Below are positions 8,216-16,652 of a stretch of DNA of 64,000 nt, piece by piece (position 1 is the stretch's first letter; each line of letters begins with the position of its first letter). Under the pieces are notes generated by a model, which worked only from the letters and a program-made list of their open reading frames with translations, ran no database searches and was not told where the DNA came from. The translations under genes and the position numbers were made by a program. The stretch lies in assembly GCA_943333275.1 (NCBI GenBank), contig CALQSQ010000003.1, positions 30,761-94,760 of the forward strand, given 5' to 3'. The DNA comes from Akkermansia muciniphila. Its GTDB lineage: Bacteria; Verrucomicrobiota; Verrucomicrobiia; Verrucomicrobiales; V1-33.

Positions 8216-11200
8216 TCACCAGACGGGCAAGGAGTCAGAGGGGGCACGCAGATAGTTGAGTGCCGCATCATGCATCGAGAGGCCCACATGGGTCATCCTA
8301 TTGGCAGCATCTAAATTTGGCCCGGTGGTCGCGTGTCCTGTCCAGATAGGTAGCATGCCCCGCGCGGGATCGGTAATCCACTGCCACCGGTGGTCCACAT
8401 TATCTAGGCGTCCGCCAGGCACAATATCCCGTAGGCCGACACCGCCGGGTATTGGACTATGCGTTGTGTTCGCAGACATCCACTCGCCGATTTCTGCCTT
8501 CCCATCCGCGTCAACAGGCACAACAACTCCACCTACCCAATTGGCGAAATTCCCACCCGGAGGTTTCAACTTCACGGGAGCAATTCTAACATAATACGGT
8601 TGAATGACTACTTTCTGTTCGCGCTCTAGCAACAACTTAGCTCCGTCCCGCATTTTGGCTTGATCCTCATCTCGAATGCCCTCATGAATTTTCGTCCAAG
8701 CTTGCATATCCACAGAATTTTTGCCCTCATTATCCTCTACATACTGGAGCGCCCAAATGCCACTGGACTTATAAGCGAGGTGCGCCCAAGCCATATCATT
8801 GAATATTTCGCGCGCTCCAGTGACAAGAAAATCATTCAGGAAGCTGTAGCTTCCGGGATCCTCGCTCCACTGTGCCCATACTTCAATGTCGTGCATCCCA
8901 GCGTAGAGTTCGGCACCAGCCACCTTTGCCATACCAGCCCAAAGTTGCTTTTCGGGCTGTTGCTTGAAGTGCTGCCCGTAGGAGTAATAGTATCGGGATA
9001 AGTATCTGCTGTTTTTAAAAAATCCCTTGGTGGGATCAAGCAGACTAACGTCTGCTTCCAAAATTGGATTTGCAACTGAGGTTTGTAACCTGATTTGATA
9101 CCGCACCTCATCACGCCATTCAGCAGCGGGTTTTTGAGTCGCCACTAAAAAGGTTTGCTCGTGTTTGATGTCGATGGAGCCTTTCACGTAACGCCATTCC
9201 AGGGTGATTTTCCCAGGTTTCACCCCCTCTATCCAAAAATTGGCCCATTGCGAAATATCCGACGTCGTGCCATAGACGCTGCGGCCCGGTGCCCCGTAAA
9301 TCCCAGCTGTCACCAAATTCACAGCGGCGTGTGTCGTCAAATCATACGGCTCAATGCATTGGTAACCAGAGGTATTGTTGACTCCGTCAGTGGCGTAGAA
9401 ACGGACCTCCCCGGACTCGGGTGTGTCAGTACCAGGATCCGTCTTGTCGATTTTCTTTATAGTAACCGTCGCCCCATTCCAAATTTCTGTTGCAAACTGA
9501 ACCGGCCTCACGCCAAACCACCCCTGATGCAAGTCCTCCGTAACTTTGGAGCCCACGGGCCACCTACCATCCAAATGCTCTCGCTCGGCTTCGAGGTGAT
9601 GCTGCGGGTCATCACAATCAGGAACGGCATAGCCTGTCGCTGAATCAATCCGACCTTCATCAAAGTCTGTGTTAGCCGCGAGTGTCTCCGGAGCTAACTC
9701 CACCGGGAGGAGGATAACCTCATGCTCTTCGACGATGCCCGGGGCTGCTTGATGGCCGGCCTCTCGAACCCCTACCGGGGGTTGACTGTAGTAGGAAACG
9801 TCGTCGGTCCAAGACCCTGGCTCATTAAAGCGGGGCATTGCGTCAAAATAGCGGAAAGAAGTCGTCGCATTGGCGGGAATTTCCAGTCTTATTACTTCTG
9901 CCTTCTCGATGGTGACCGCATCTGTCGCAGGAGTTTCGAGGGTTCCATCATTCGAATACTTAGCGTCGATTTGGACGCGCTTCTTCCATATCAACTGCAG
10001 TTCGAGTGTCTGAGCTATGGGCAGTGGGTAGGGCCGGGAAGCCCAGATGCGTGACCAAATAGAATCTCCTCCTTCAATCGGCACAAGTTCGTTGGTCTCC
10101 GTTTCCAGCTGTGTGCTGCCGTCATCATTAATGTAGGTAATCTGCCTGTTTGGATAATGATCAAAGGAATGGAAGGCTAGACTATCGCCAGGATCACTGG
10201 CTCCCTCGGGGGGCGTGAGCGGGAAAGTGTATTGAAGTAATTTTGATTCGTAGCCATCCCGATGGAGGGCATCATTCGGATATTCAAAAATCTCCGTGTG
10301 GCTGGAGACGTCCCTCAGCGGATCGTGTCTGTAGGTCCAGTCAAGAATACGCGAATACCAAGGCCACTTGTTCCATAAGCGGTTGAGTCCGGGTATAGGG
10401 ACTCCTCCAAAGCCAGAACGATAGCTGAAACTGACGGTAGCTGCAAGCGGGGTAAGTTCAGCCATGGGATAGACCTTGGGATCGTAGGGATTGGTATCCA
10501 GCGAGTCGGGCACACCGTCCCCATCCATATCCGTTGTCAGGTGCAGTGGGTCTGTTCCGTTGGCGTACATTTGGCCGAGCGTCAGCGGCGCGCCTTGCAA
10601 GAGCATGGTGGTTGCGGATACGTTGGAACCTGTAACCAGATTGTCCTTAGTGCTATACTTGGCGATGTAACTGGCAAACCAATCGGGAAGTGTATCCGCA
10701 TTGGAGTCCTGCCATTCATCACATCCGGCCTCGGGATAGGTGCCCATGCTGCGGAGTTCGTAATCGTAATCGTAAACGGAAGGAGAAGAATTCCCCGGAA
10801 AGAGTTCCACGGCTTGATAAAGGTAAGCATAATTGGCGGAGCCGAGAATGCTGGGCGAGGCGGGTGGGAGGGGACCGACGAGGTGGACCTTGTCAAAGGC
10901 CAGGGCTGGCTGGATGCTGACATTTCCAGTCAGAGTGGTGGACAAATTATTCCCCTGGGCTGTGAGGGTGGCAGTTCCTTCGATGCTGCTGAGGTTGGTG
11001 GAAAGGTTTTCGTTAAACCAACTGAGGGAGTTGTAGAGGATGGTGTTGGAGCGGTGGTAGATGGCGGACCCCTGCGGGGCCCGGTTGAAGGCCAGAGTCG
11101 TGTGGAGGATGGTGGTGGCGGGGGGTGAGGCAGGGGCAATGGCCTCGGCGATGGAAATCCCCCCGCCTTCTGTTCCGGCGAGATTGTCGACGAGGGCGCA

Positions 11201-14200
11201 GTTGACAATATGCGGTGTGCCTCCCGTGATCCGGATGGCTCCACCTGCGGAGGCGGATTCGTTGGCGGCAAAGGTGCTGCCGAAGATTTGCGGGGCACCG
11301 GATGATATGAGCACCGCACCGCCGCTGCCGGGATGGGCCGCATAGGTTCCGACGGCATTGGCGGTGAACCGGCAGGCGTGGAGGTCTGTATCAGAATTTG
11401 CGATGAGCAGGGCTCCGGCGGCGATGGGGGTGGTAGCGTCGGTGGCGGTGGCGATGTTTTCCTTGAAGTCACAATTGAGCAGCCAATTCTGAAAACCGTA
11501 CGCAACGGAGGCACCCGTGAGGTTGCTGATCGCCATGGCACCACCCTGCGGGGAGGTGTTGCGGAAGAAGACACAGTCCTTGATGGCCATGCCCTTGGTC
11601 GCCCGGCTGTAGAGGGCTCCGGCTTGGTTGGTGGCGGTGTTGTAGGAGAAGGAACTGGCGGTCAAACTCAGGCGGGAGTTTTCTGCACTATGGAGGGCTC
11701 CCCCGCTGTCCGATGCCTCGCAGGCGATAAATTCACAGAAGGTGATGGAAAGACAATTTGCCGTGGGCGAGCCCATGCTGTAACTCCCGGTTCCCGCGGT
11801 CGGAGAGATGCTGGAATCGTAAATGGCCCCGCCCTGGGTGGCGTTGCATCCGATAAACCGACAACCGCTGATAATAAGTGAGGACGGGCCGGAGGGCAGA
11901 TAGATCGCTCCCCCTGCATCGCTCCGGTATCCATTCCGGAACGTGATGGATTGAATGGTCAATTGGCCGGTGGTCGTGTAGCCGTAATTGGTCGCTGTGG
12001 AATTGGTGAGAGTGAGGAAGCGTCCCAAACTGAGAAGATCCACGGTAACGCTGGAATTGCCATTGATGGCTTTGATGAGGCAGTTGGTGGCGGGAGTCAT
12101 GAAAGTGATGTCGCGGTTACCCGATTCGGAATAGATGCCATTGCGCAGACAAATGCGCGTGCGGGTGGTGGTAACGAGGGCAAAAGCCCGGCCAATGCTT
12201 TTGACTGGGGCCGTAAAGGTGCCGGTGACGAGCAGTTGATCACTTCCAAGGACGGGGTCAACGTAAATACTGCCGGAGGTATCCGCAGTGGCGGCGACTT
12301 TGGGATCGGACTGGCGGAGGTATTCCTCGGCATTCGTATATCCGTCCTGATCATAATCCGCGTTTGAATCTGCGGCCTCGTTGGGGTTAAAACCGTAGAG
12401 TATTTCCCAACCTGATGCCATGCCGTCGCCGTCTGGATCGCTGAATTCGTAACAACCGCGTTCGACGGGTGCCACGCGCGCTGTGCCATCGAGATCGGTG
12501 GCGGGCTTGATGCCTATGGTGGCGTCGCCGGCAAGGGCGCTGGTGGCCGTGGCGGAAGCACTCAGGTACGGGGTTCCCGTGCGAAAGATGGGGTTGGTCG
12601 TGTTGTTGTTTGTTCCCGGAATGGTCTGTGAGTCAAACGTGCAATTGCTGGCGGAAACCAATCCTTTGACCTGGAGTTTGTAGCCCGAATTGAGTTTGTT
12701 GTCCCAAAGGATGCAGGAATTGAGATTGAAGGCCCCGATGGCATTGGCGTTAAAAATCCCCGCCGTGTTTCCGGCCACGGTAGGTGCCTTGTTGCCGAGC
12801 AGTGTGCAATATTTCATGCCCACGGTGGACCCGTCTGCACAGGCAACGACTCCCTGGCCGGAAGTCAAAATGGTGCAGGTATAAAACAGGGAGTTCTCAA
12901 TCACCGAGCTGGTGCCACTCAGGAAAACAGCCGCGCCATCGCCAGTCGTTGATTTGCAAGAGAGGAACCGGCTGCGGAGAATAGTGACATCCGAAAGCAG
13001 GGCATAAATGGCCCCGCCCCGGCCTTTGGAAGTGCAGGTTCGGAAGGCACAATTTTCCACGGTAAGCGCAGCATTATTCATAAAAACCGCTCCTCCATCC
13101 GCAAGTGTGGCGGTGGCGGAACAATTATCGAAGGTGCAGCCGCGCAACAGGACGGGAACCTGATTTGCAGTGATGGCACTGCTTCCACGGGCGAAGGAAA
13201 GGAAAGTCACATTTTCGAAAATGACGGGGCCGGTATTGGGCTCATTTGGGGGCGGTGGCGGCGTGGCGATGGTGAATCCGAAGGCGGTGGTGTTGCCGGT
13301 GATGGAGACGCCATGGTTATTCTCGCTCCGGCCCAGAATCGAGACTGGTTTGAAGATATCAATGTTGGCAGAACCCGTGAAGGTTGCAGGGCTGCCGAGC
13401 AGCACGATGCGTCCCCCGGAAGCCACATTTTCCACGGCTTCCTGAATCGTCGCGTAGGGTGCGTATCTGCTGCCGTCACGTGTGACCCCCACCAAGGGAA
13501 CATCTGCCCTGGCAAACACCACATCCGGTCTTTCGTCTGCGGTTTGGGGATCGGCACCAGCATTGTATTCCTCCAGATTCGAATACCCATCCCTGTCGCT
13601 ATCAAGACTGGCGTCTGCGGCTGAAAGCGGATTTAAAAAGTTATCGAACTCCCATCTGTCCGGCATCTGGTCGCCGTCAGTGTCTGGGGAATTCGGATTC
13701 GTGCCCAACCAATACTCCTGGATATTGGTCAGGCCATCGAGGTCACGATCCAAGTTGCGGTCATTGGGGTCACTGGAGAAACCATCCATGCCGTTTTCGT
13801 ATTCATAAAGGTCCGGCATGGAATCAGCATCAGCATCCGGGTAAAGCGGATTGATGTCGCCGCAGGCGAAATCATCGAGGCAGGCCAGTTGATTGGCGGC
13901 AAGATTCAGGGAGATGGAGCTGGAATAGGAATTGGCGACGATGTGGTCGATGAGCATCAGCCGCCCATTCATCCACAAGTCGGCAGTCCCCGTGCTGGTA
14001 TCCGTACGCACCGTGAGCCGAAGCCATTGTTTCAAGCGCCCATTCTCAAGCTCCAAAGGAGGCCCCACGGCCATCCAGGCTCCCCCATCGTAGTAGGCAT
14101 TGGTGTAGGAGTAAACATACAACTGGGTGGTGGAAGAATTAACCGGCCCGGCCAGTAATGCAGGGAGTGAATTTAACATCAATTGTGGAGACAGCCCCGT

Positions 14201-14551
14201 TGGTGAAGCACCGATTTCAACGGTCTGACCGACCGGCATTTGCACCCTCATGTCCAAGAATCTAGGCCCGGCTGCGCCTGGCACCTCCCCAAGGTAGGCC
14301 AAGTTTCCAGAAGAAGATGTCGGTGTTCCAAAGGCTAGGGATTGCTGTCCTGAAACGCTCCGGGCTGAAGTTATCGAGGCTGTCCCACCCGTGGCCCACC
14401 ACCCACCGACACCATTGGCGAGCACATCCTCTTCCCAATTGGGGTTGGCATTGGGGTGGGATTCAAAATCTTGGGAGATATTTTCCGCCAATGACTGCCC
14501 ACAGACCAATGCCAGGATGAAACCAGTGTTGAGGATAGAGCGGAAGTGCAT
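8216..14551 (-). CDS. Giant exported beta-helix protein with type-3-like calcium repeats and a distinct C-terminal domain
   Basis: 2111 aa from the ATG at 14551, which gives a clear Sec signal (MHFRSILNTGFILALVCG); the longer ORF start at 14677 does not. Domains read in order: a lectin/LamG-like N-terminal part (about 22-240); Asp-rich calcium-type repeats (DADADSMPDLYEYENG, DTDGDQMPDRWEFDN, 250-345); a right-handed beta-helix with GGAI/GGAV turns (360-690); another Asp-rich repeat (DPDGDGMASGWEILYG); a second beta-helix (760-1180); a further repeat; a beta-rich middle (about 1290-1860). The C-terminal globular region (about 1870-2111) has motifs such as LWAGMAKVAG, REIFNDMAWAHLAY and EREQKVVIQPYY. 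That layout recalls DUF2515/YppC-like domains from memory. The surface location is likely; enzymatic or toxic activity of the tail is unproven. The 3' third is markedly AT-richer than the beta-helix part. Confidence 0.85.
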   Translation of the reverse strand: MHFRSILNTGFILALVCGQSLAENISQDFESHPNANPNWEEDVLANGVGGWWATGGTASITSARSVSGQQSLAFGTPTSSSGNLAYLGEVPGAAGPRFLDMRVQMPVGQTVEIGASPTGLSPQLMLNSLPALLAGPVNSSTTQLYVYSYTNAYYDGGAWMAVGPPLELENGRLKQWLRLTVRTDTSTGTADLWMNGRLMLIDHIVANSYSSSISLNLAANQLACLDDFACGDINPLYPDADADSMPDLYEYENGMDGFSSDPNDRNLDRDLDGLTNIQEYWLGTNPNSPDTDGDQMPDRWEFDNFLNPLSAADASLDSDRDGYSNLEEYNAGADPQTADERPDVVFARADVPLVGVTRDGSRYAPYATIQEAVENVASGGRIVLLGSPATFTGSANIDIFKPVSILGRSENNHGVSITGNTTAFGFTIATPPPPPNEPNTGPVIFENVTFLSFARGSSAITANQVPVLLRGCTFDNCSATATLADGGAVFMNNAALTVENCAFRTCTSKGRGGAIYALLSDVTILRSRFLSCKSTTGDGAAVFLSGTSSVIENSLFYTCTILTSGQGVVACADGSTVGMKYCTLLGNKAPTVAGNTAGIFNANAIGAFNLNSCILWDNKLNSGYKLQVKGLVSASNCTFDSQTIPGTNNNTTNPIFRTGTPYLSASATATSALAGDATIGIKPATDLDGTARVAPVERGCYEFSDPDGDGMASGWEILYGFNPNEAADSNADYDQDGYTNAEEYLRQSDPKVAATADTSGSIYVDPVLGSDQLLVTGTFTAPVKSIGRAFALVTTTRTRICLRNGIYSESGNRDITFMTPATNCLIKAINGNSSVTVDLLSLGRFLTLTNSTATNYGYTTTGQLTIQSITFRNGYRSDAGGAIYLPSGPSSLIISGCRFIGCNATQGGAIYDSSISPTAGTGSYSMGSPTANCLSITFCEFIACEASDSGGALHSAENSRLSLTASSFSYNTATNQAGALYSRATKGMAIKDCVFFRNTSPQGGAMAISNLTGASVAYGFQNWLLNCDFKENIATATDATTPIAAGALLIANSDTDLHACRFTANAVGTYAAHPGSGGAVLISSGAPQIFGSTFAANESASAGGAIRITGGTPHIVNCALVDNLAGTEGGGISIAEAIAPASPPATTILHTTLAFNRAPQGSAIYHRSNTILYNSLSWFNENLSTNLSSIEGTATLTAQGNNLSTTLTGNVSIQPALAFDKVHLVGPLPPASPSILGSANYAYLYQAVELFPGNSSPSVYDYDYELRSMGTYPEAGCDEWQDSNADTLPDWFASYIAKYSTKDNLVTGSNVSATTMLLQGAPLTLGQMYANGTDPLHLTTDMDGDGVPDSLDTNPYDPKVYPMAELTPLAATVSFSYRSGFGGVPIPGLNRLWNKWPWYSRILDWTYRHDPLRDVSSHTEIFEYPNDALHRDGYESKLLQYTFPLTPPEGASDPGDSLAFHSFDHYPNRQITYINDDGSTQLETETNELVPIEGGDSIWSRIWASRPYPLPIAQTLELQLIWKKRVQIDAKYSNDGTLETPATDAVTIEKAEVIRLEIPANATTSFRYFDAMPRFNEPGSWTDDVSYYSQPPVGVREAGHQAAPGIVEEHEVILLPVELAPETLAANTDFDEGRIDSATGYAVPDCDDPQHHLEAEREHLDGRWPVGSKVTEDLHQGWFGVRPVQFATEIWNGATVTIKKIDKTDPGTDTPESGEVRFYATDGVNNTSGYQCIEPYDLTTHAAVNLVTAGIYGAPGRSVYGTTSDISQWANFWIEGVKPGKITLEWRYVKGSIDIKHEQTFLVATQKPAAEWRDEVRYQIRLQTSVANPILEADVSLLDPTKGFFKNSRYLSRYYYSYGQHFKQQPEKQLWAGMAKVAGAELYAGMHDIEVWAQWSEDPGSYSFLNDFLVTGAREIFNDMAWAHLAYKSSGIWALQYVEDNEGKNSVDMQAWTKIHEGIRDEDQAKMRDGAKLLLEREQKVVIQPYYVRIAPVKLKPPGGNFANWVGGVVVPVDADGKAEIGEWMSANTTHSPIPGGVGLRDIVPGGRLDNVDHRWQWITDPARGMLPIWTGHATTGPNLDAANRMTHVGLSMHDAALNYLRAPSDSLPVW

Positions 14552-14597
14552 GCGGGTGGAGGCAAAAATTATTATGGGCAAGGAGGGACAATGACGA

Positions 14598-14957
14598 TTA
14601 TGGATTTGCGAGCGGCGGTTCGACTGGTTCGGGGATCGCTGGTGGGGCCAGATTGGCGGGCAAGGTAGTGATTTCACCGCTGCGGAGTTTACGCCGGACC
14701 TCCGCGTAATCTTTCACCTTTTCAGCAGCGCGGCCGGAGATGGCCTCAGCGTAGGCCAGTTTGCTGGGTTCAGCCTTGGTGGCTACTGGCGCGGGTGGCG
14801 CCGGTTGTGGAGCTTGTGCGGTGCCGGGGGCTGGAGGTACAGCGTTTATGCTTGGGGCCGTTGGTGGAGATTGGAAATACCAAAGCCCAAAAATGAAAGC
14901 GCCACATAGAAAGATTGTGGCAAGGTACCTTGGAGGCGTTAGACCGAATACTTTCAT
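14598..14957 (-). CDS. Small single-pass membrane protein, Pro/Ala-rich
   Basis: 119 aa. One TM helix near residues 11-29 (YLATIFLCGAFIFGLWYF), then a Pro/Ala-rich linker (about 31-62) and a charged helix (SGRAAEKVKDYAEVRRKLRS). No family recognised. The stop lies 46 bp before the start of the giant beta-helix gene on the same strand, so it is probably the first gene of that transcription unit. The pattern of TM, proline-rich linker and short charged segment is seen in proteins that bridge the periplasm, but nothing here fixes a function. Confidence 0.65.
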   Translation of the reverse strand: MKVFGLTPPRYLATIFLCGAFIFGLWYFQSPPTAPSINAVPPAPGTAQAPQPAPPAPVATKAEPSKLAYAEAISGRAAEKVKDYAEVRRKLRSGEITTLPANLAPPAIPEPVEPPLANP

Positions 14958-15127
14958 GGCGGGGATTTACTGAATTTTTATAGAATAGTCAAACTTTATT
15001 TATGAAGCGCTGTTAAAACGTTAGGGACACGGAGCCTCTCATTCTGTTTGAGTCACATATTCTAGCATCGCCAAGGTGAAAATCAGTTCTCAGCCCGCTT
15101 GAAAACCGCCTCGACAATCCGACAGCG

Positions 15128-15421
15128 ATGCCCTACCATTTCCCAGTGAACGCAACCCTAGAACGCATCCGTGCTGAAGCCAGATCGCTCTCTCCCGATG
15201 AACGAGAGCTGCTTTTGGTTGCGATTGACCACGACCTTCATGGCGACGTTCCCCATGACGATGATGCGGGGGTAGAGAATGCTTGGGAATGTGAGATCGC
15301 GAGCCGAATCCGCGACATCAAGGAAGGAAAGGTAGAACTGGTCGGCTCGGAATCCGTGGATGCTGCAATGGATGCCGTCTTTGCCAGGCACGGGATCGAA
15401 CGAACGCAGCGGTTCGCTTGA
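15128..15421 (+). CDS. Antitoxin of a RelE/ParE-type module (addiction-module protein family)
   Basis: 97 aa. It matches the small acidic antitoxin family that accompanies RelE/ParE toxins. The N-terminal helix pair has the signature LSPDERELLLVAIDHDL, then an acidic stretch (HDDDAGVENAW) and a segment E-I-A-S-R-I-R-D-I-K-E-G-K-V typical of these proteins before the toxin-binding tail. The antitoxin would neutralise the toxin encoded next to it and usually represses the pair. The stop codon overlaps the toxin start in the four bases TTGA at 15418-15421, giving translational coupling with antitoxin first. Both genes are isolated on the plus strand between minus-strand units. Confidence 0.85.
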   Translation: MPYHFPVNATLERIRAEARSLSPDERELLLVAIDHDLHGDVPHDDDAGVENAWECEIASRIRDIKEGKVELVGSESVDAAMDAVFARHGIERTQRFA

Positions 15422-15744
15422 CTCCATTGGTCTGGCACCCATCCGCGAAACAAGAGCTGGTCGATCAAGCTGAGAAGTTTGGCCAGATTGATTCCAAGCT
15501 TGTCACCCGATTTAATGGACTGGTGAATCACTATCTGCGGGTCATCCAAGAGATTCCGCAAGCCTTCCACGAGCGGAGATTTGAAATCCGCCGAGCCAAC
15601 CTCCTTCCGAAATTTGGAGAATACTACATCGCCTACCTTCTGTGGAACGGGCGGGTCGTGATTTTGGCCCTCGGACACGCGAAACGAAGGCCACACTATT
15701 TCCGGGATCGGTTCATTGAGGCCCGTCGTCTCTCAACCGAGTGA
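15418..15744 (+). CDS. RelE/ParE-family toxin
   Basis: 108 aa with a TTG start that overlaps the antitoxin stop. Sequence pattern of the ParE/RelE fold: N-terminal helices (VWHPSAKQELVDQAEKFG), then beta strands with RRFEIRRANLLPKFGEYYIAY and the C-terminal strand VVILALGHAKRRPHYF. The last resembles the family's A-x-x-H-x-x-R-x-P-x-Y-W end, here with Phe for Trp. RelE members cut mRNA on the ribosome and ParE members poison gyrase; the sequence alone does not decide which. It depends on the upstream antitoxin gene for co-expression. Confidence 0.88.
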   Translation: MTPLVWHPSAKQELVDQAEKFGQIDSKLVTRFNGLVNHYLRVIQEIPQAFHERRFEIRRANLLPKFGEYYIAYLLWNGRVVILALGHAKRRPHYFRDRFIEARRLSTE

Positions 15745-15759
15745 CCAGAGCTTGCTTTC

Positions 15760-15935
15760 CTACAACCCCAGATCCCCCGCCATGACCGGAGCCCCGAGCG
15801 TCCCGTTTCCGACATCGGAGAAATGCCACCATTCGCGGTCGAGCAGGGAGAAACCGGCGCGCATCATGGCGGATTGAAGGGTGCGGAGGCGGTCGGTGAT
15901 TTTGGGATCCCCGTTGGTCAGGCCGACACGGTTTA
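15760..15935 (-). pseudogene. C-terminal remnant of a VanX/DdpX-type D-Ala-D-Ala dipeptidase
   Basis: A short reading frame carries DRLRTLQSAMMRAGFSLLD followed by REWWHFSDV, the zinc/catalytic E-W-W-H end of the D-alanyl-D-alanine dipeptidase family (peptidase M15D), and stops at 15760. The rest of the enzyme, including the S-x-H-x-x-G-x-A-x-D zinc motif expected about 60-70 residues earlier, is absent. Upstream sequence is instead the 5' end of an unrelated plus-strand gene starting at 15946. I read this as the stump of a gene cut by rearrangement. It is not expected to make an active enzyme. Confidence 0.7.
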
Positions 15936-15945
15936 CTGTCGATAC

Positions 15946-16566
15946 ATGAAGGAACGCGGCAAGCCATGGCGTCATTGGCTTCAACTTGATCCCATTCTTA
16001 CTGCAATAGCCCTGGCTCGCCATCCAAAGACACTTGAAGAAGTCGAAGAAGTCTTCGCCATGGGGGAGTTTGATTTCACGGGAGTGGCTTCACGGGCGTT
16101 GCTGGCTTGGCACGGGATGCCGGAACTCCAGTTAATTTGGGTGGGTGAAATGGATCGCAAAAATTTTGATGAACTTCCCCTTGCCGTTCAGGATTACATT
16201 AGGGGCGTGGATTTAATTTACACCTGGCAAGGATCCGGGATCTCCTGCTATTTTGAGGACGCTCCACCTGAAAAAATCAAGCAGATGGTTGAAACCTTCA
16301 TGCGCATGGATATGCCGACTCCGGCAGCGGCCCTGACCGAGGCCGCAGAATGGTGGGATAAAGTTCGGGCGGTGCATGATCTCAATCTCGACGGGGATGC
16401 TCACTACGCAGCGTTTGATCCGATGCATGCCAAGTGGGAAGCCGCTGCGTGGACGATGAACGATCACAAGCATAGCCTCCGGGAGGGGATCAGCCGCTAT
16501 GCAGCAAAGCATGGTCCCGAATTGCGCCATGCTTCAGGTTGGTTTGAGGACTCTCCGCAAAACTGA
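15946..16566 (+). CDS. DUF4375/DMP19-like hypothetical protein
   Basis: 206 aa from the ATG at 15946. An upstream in-frame ATG at 15823 would read through the dipeptidase remnant on the other strand and is less likely. The first half is helical (ALARHPKTLEEVEEVFAMGEF). The second half has a pattern reminiscent of DUF4375/DMP19-type proteins: DLIYTWQGSGISCYFEDAPP followed by a helix with PTPAAALTEAAEWW. Such proteins are often found in accessory regions and lack a settled function. No signal peptide or TM segment, so probably cytoplasmic. Family resemblance is by eye and tentative. Confidence 0.6.
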   Translation: MKERGKPWRHWLQLDPILTAIALARHPKTLEEVEEVFAMGEFDFTGVASRALLAWHGMPELQLIWVGEMDRKNFDELPLAVQDYIRGVDLIYTWQGSGISCYFEDAPPEKIKQMVETFMRMDMPTPAAALTEAAEWWDKVRAVHDLNLDGDAHYAAFDPMHAKWEAAAWTMNDHKHSLREGISRYAAKHGPELRHASGWFEDSPQN

Positions 16567-16652
16567 TGCTCGGATTGCATGGGAGTCGTCACCCACAACG
16601 TGGACGTGTTGAGCCTCGTTCCGGGGCTGACGGTGTTGCCCTACTGAGTTCA

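Noticed and set aside
10930..11574. Pro/Ser-rich 214-codon frame
   Set aside because: It is a shifted frame of the beta-helix gene and is low-complexity.
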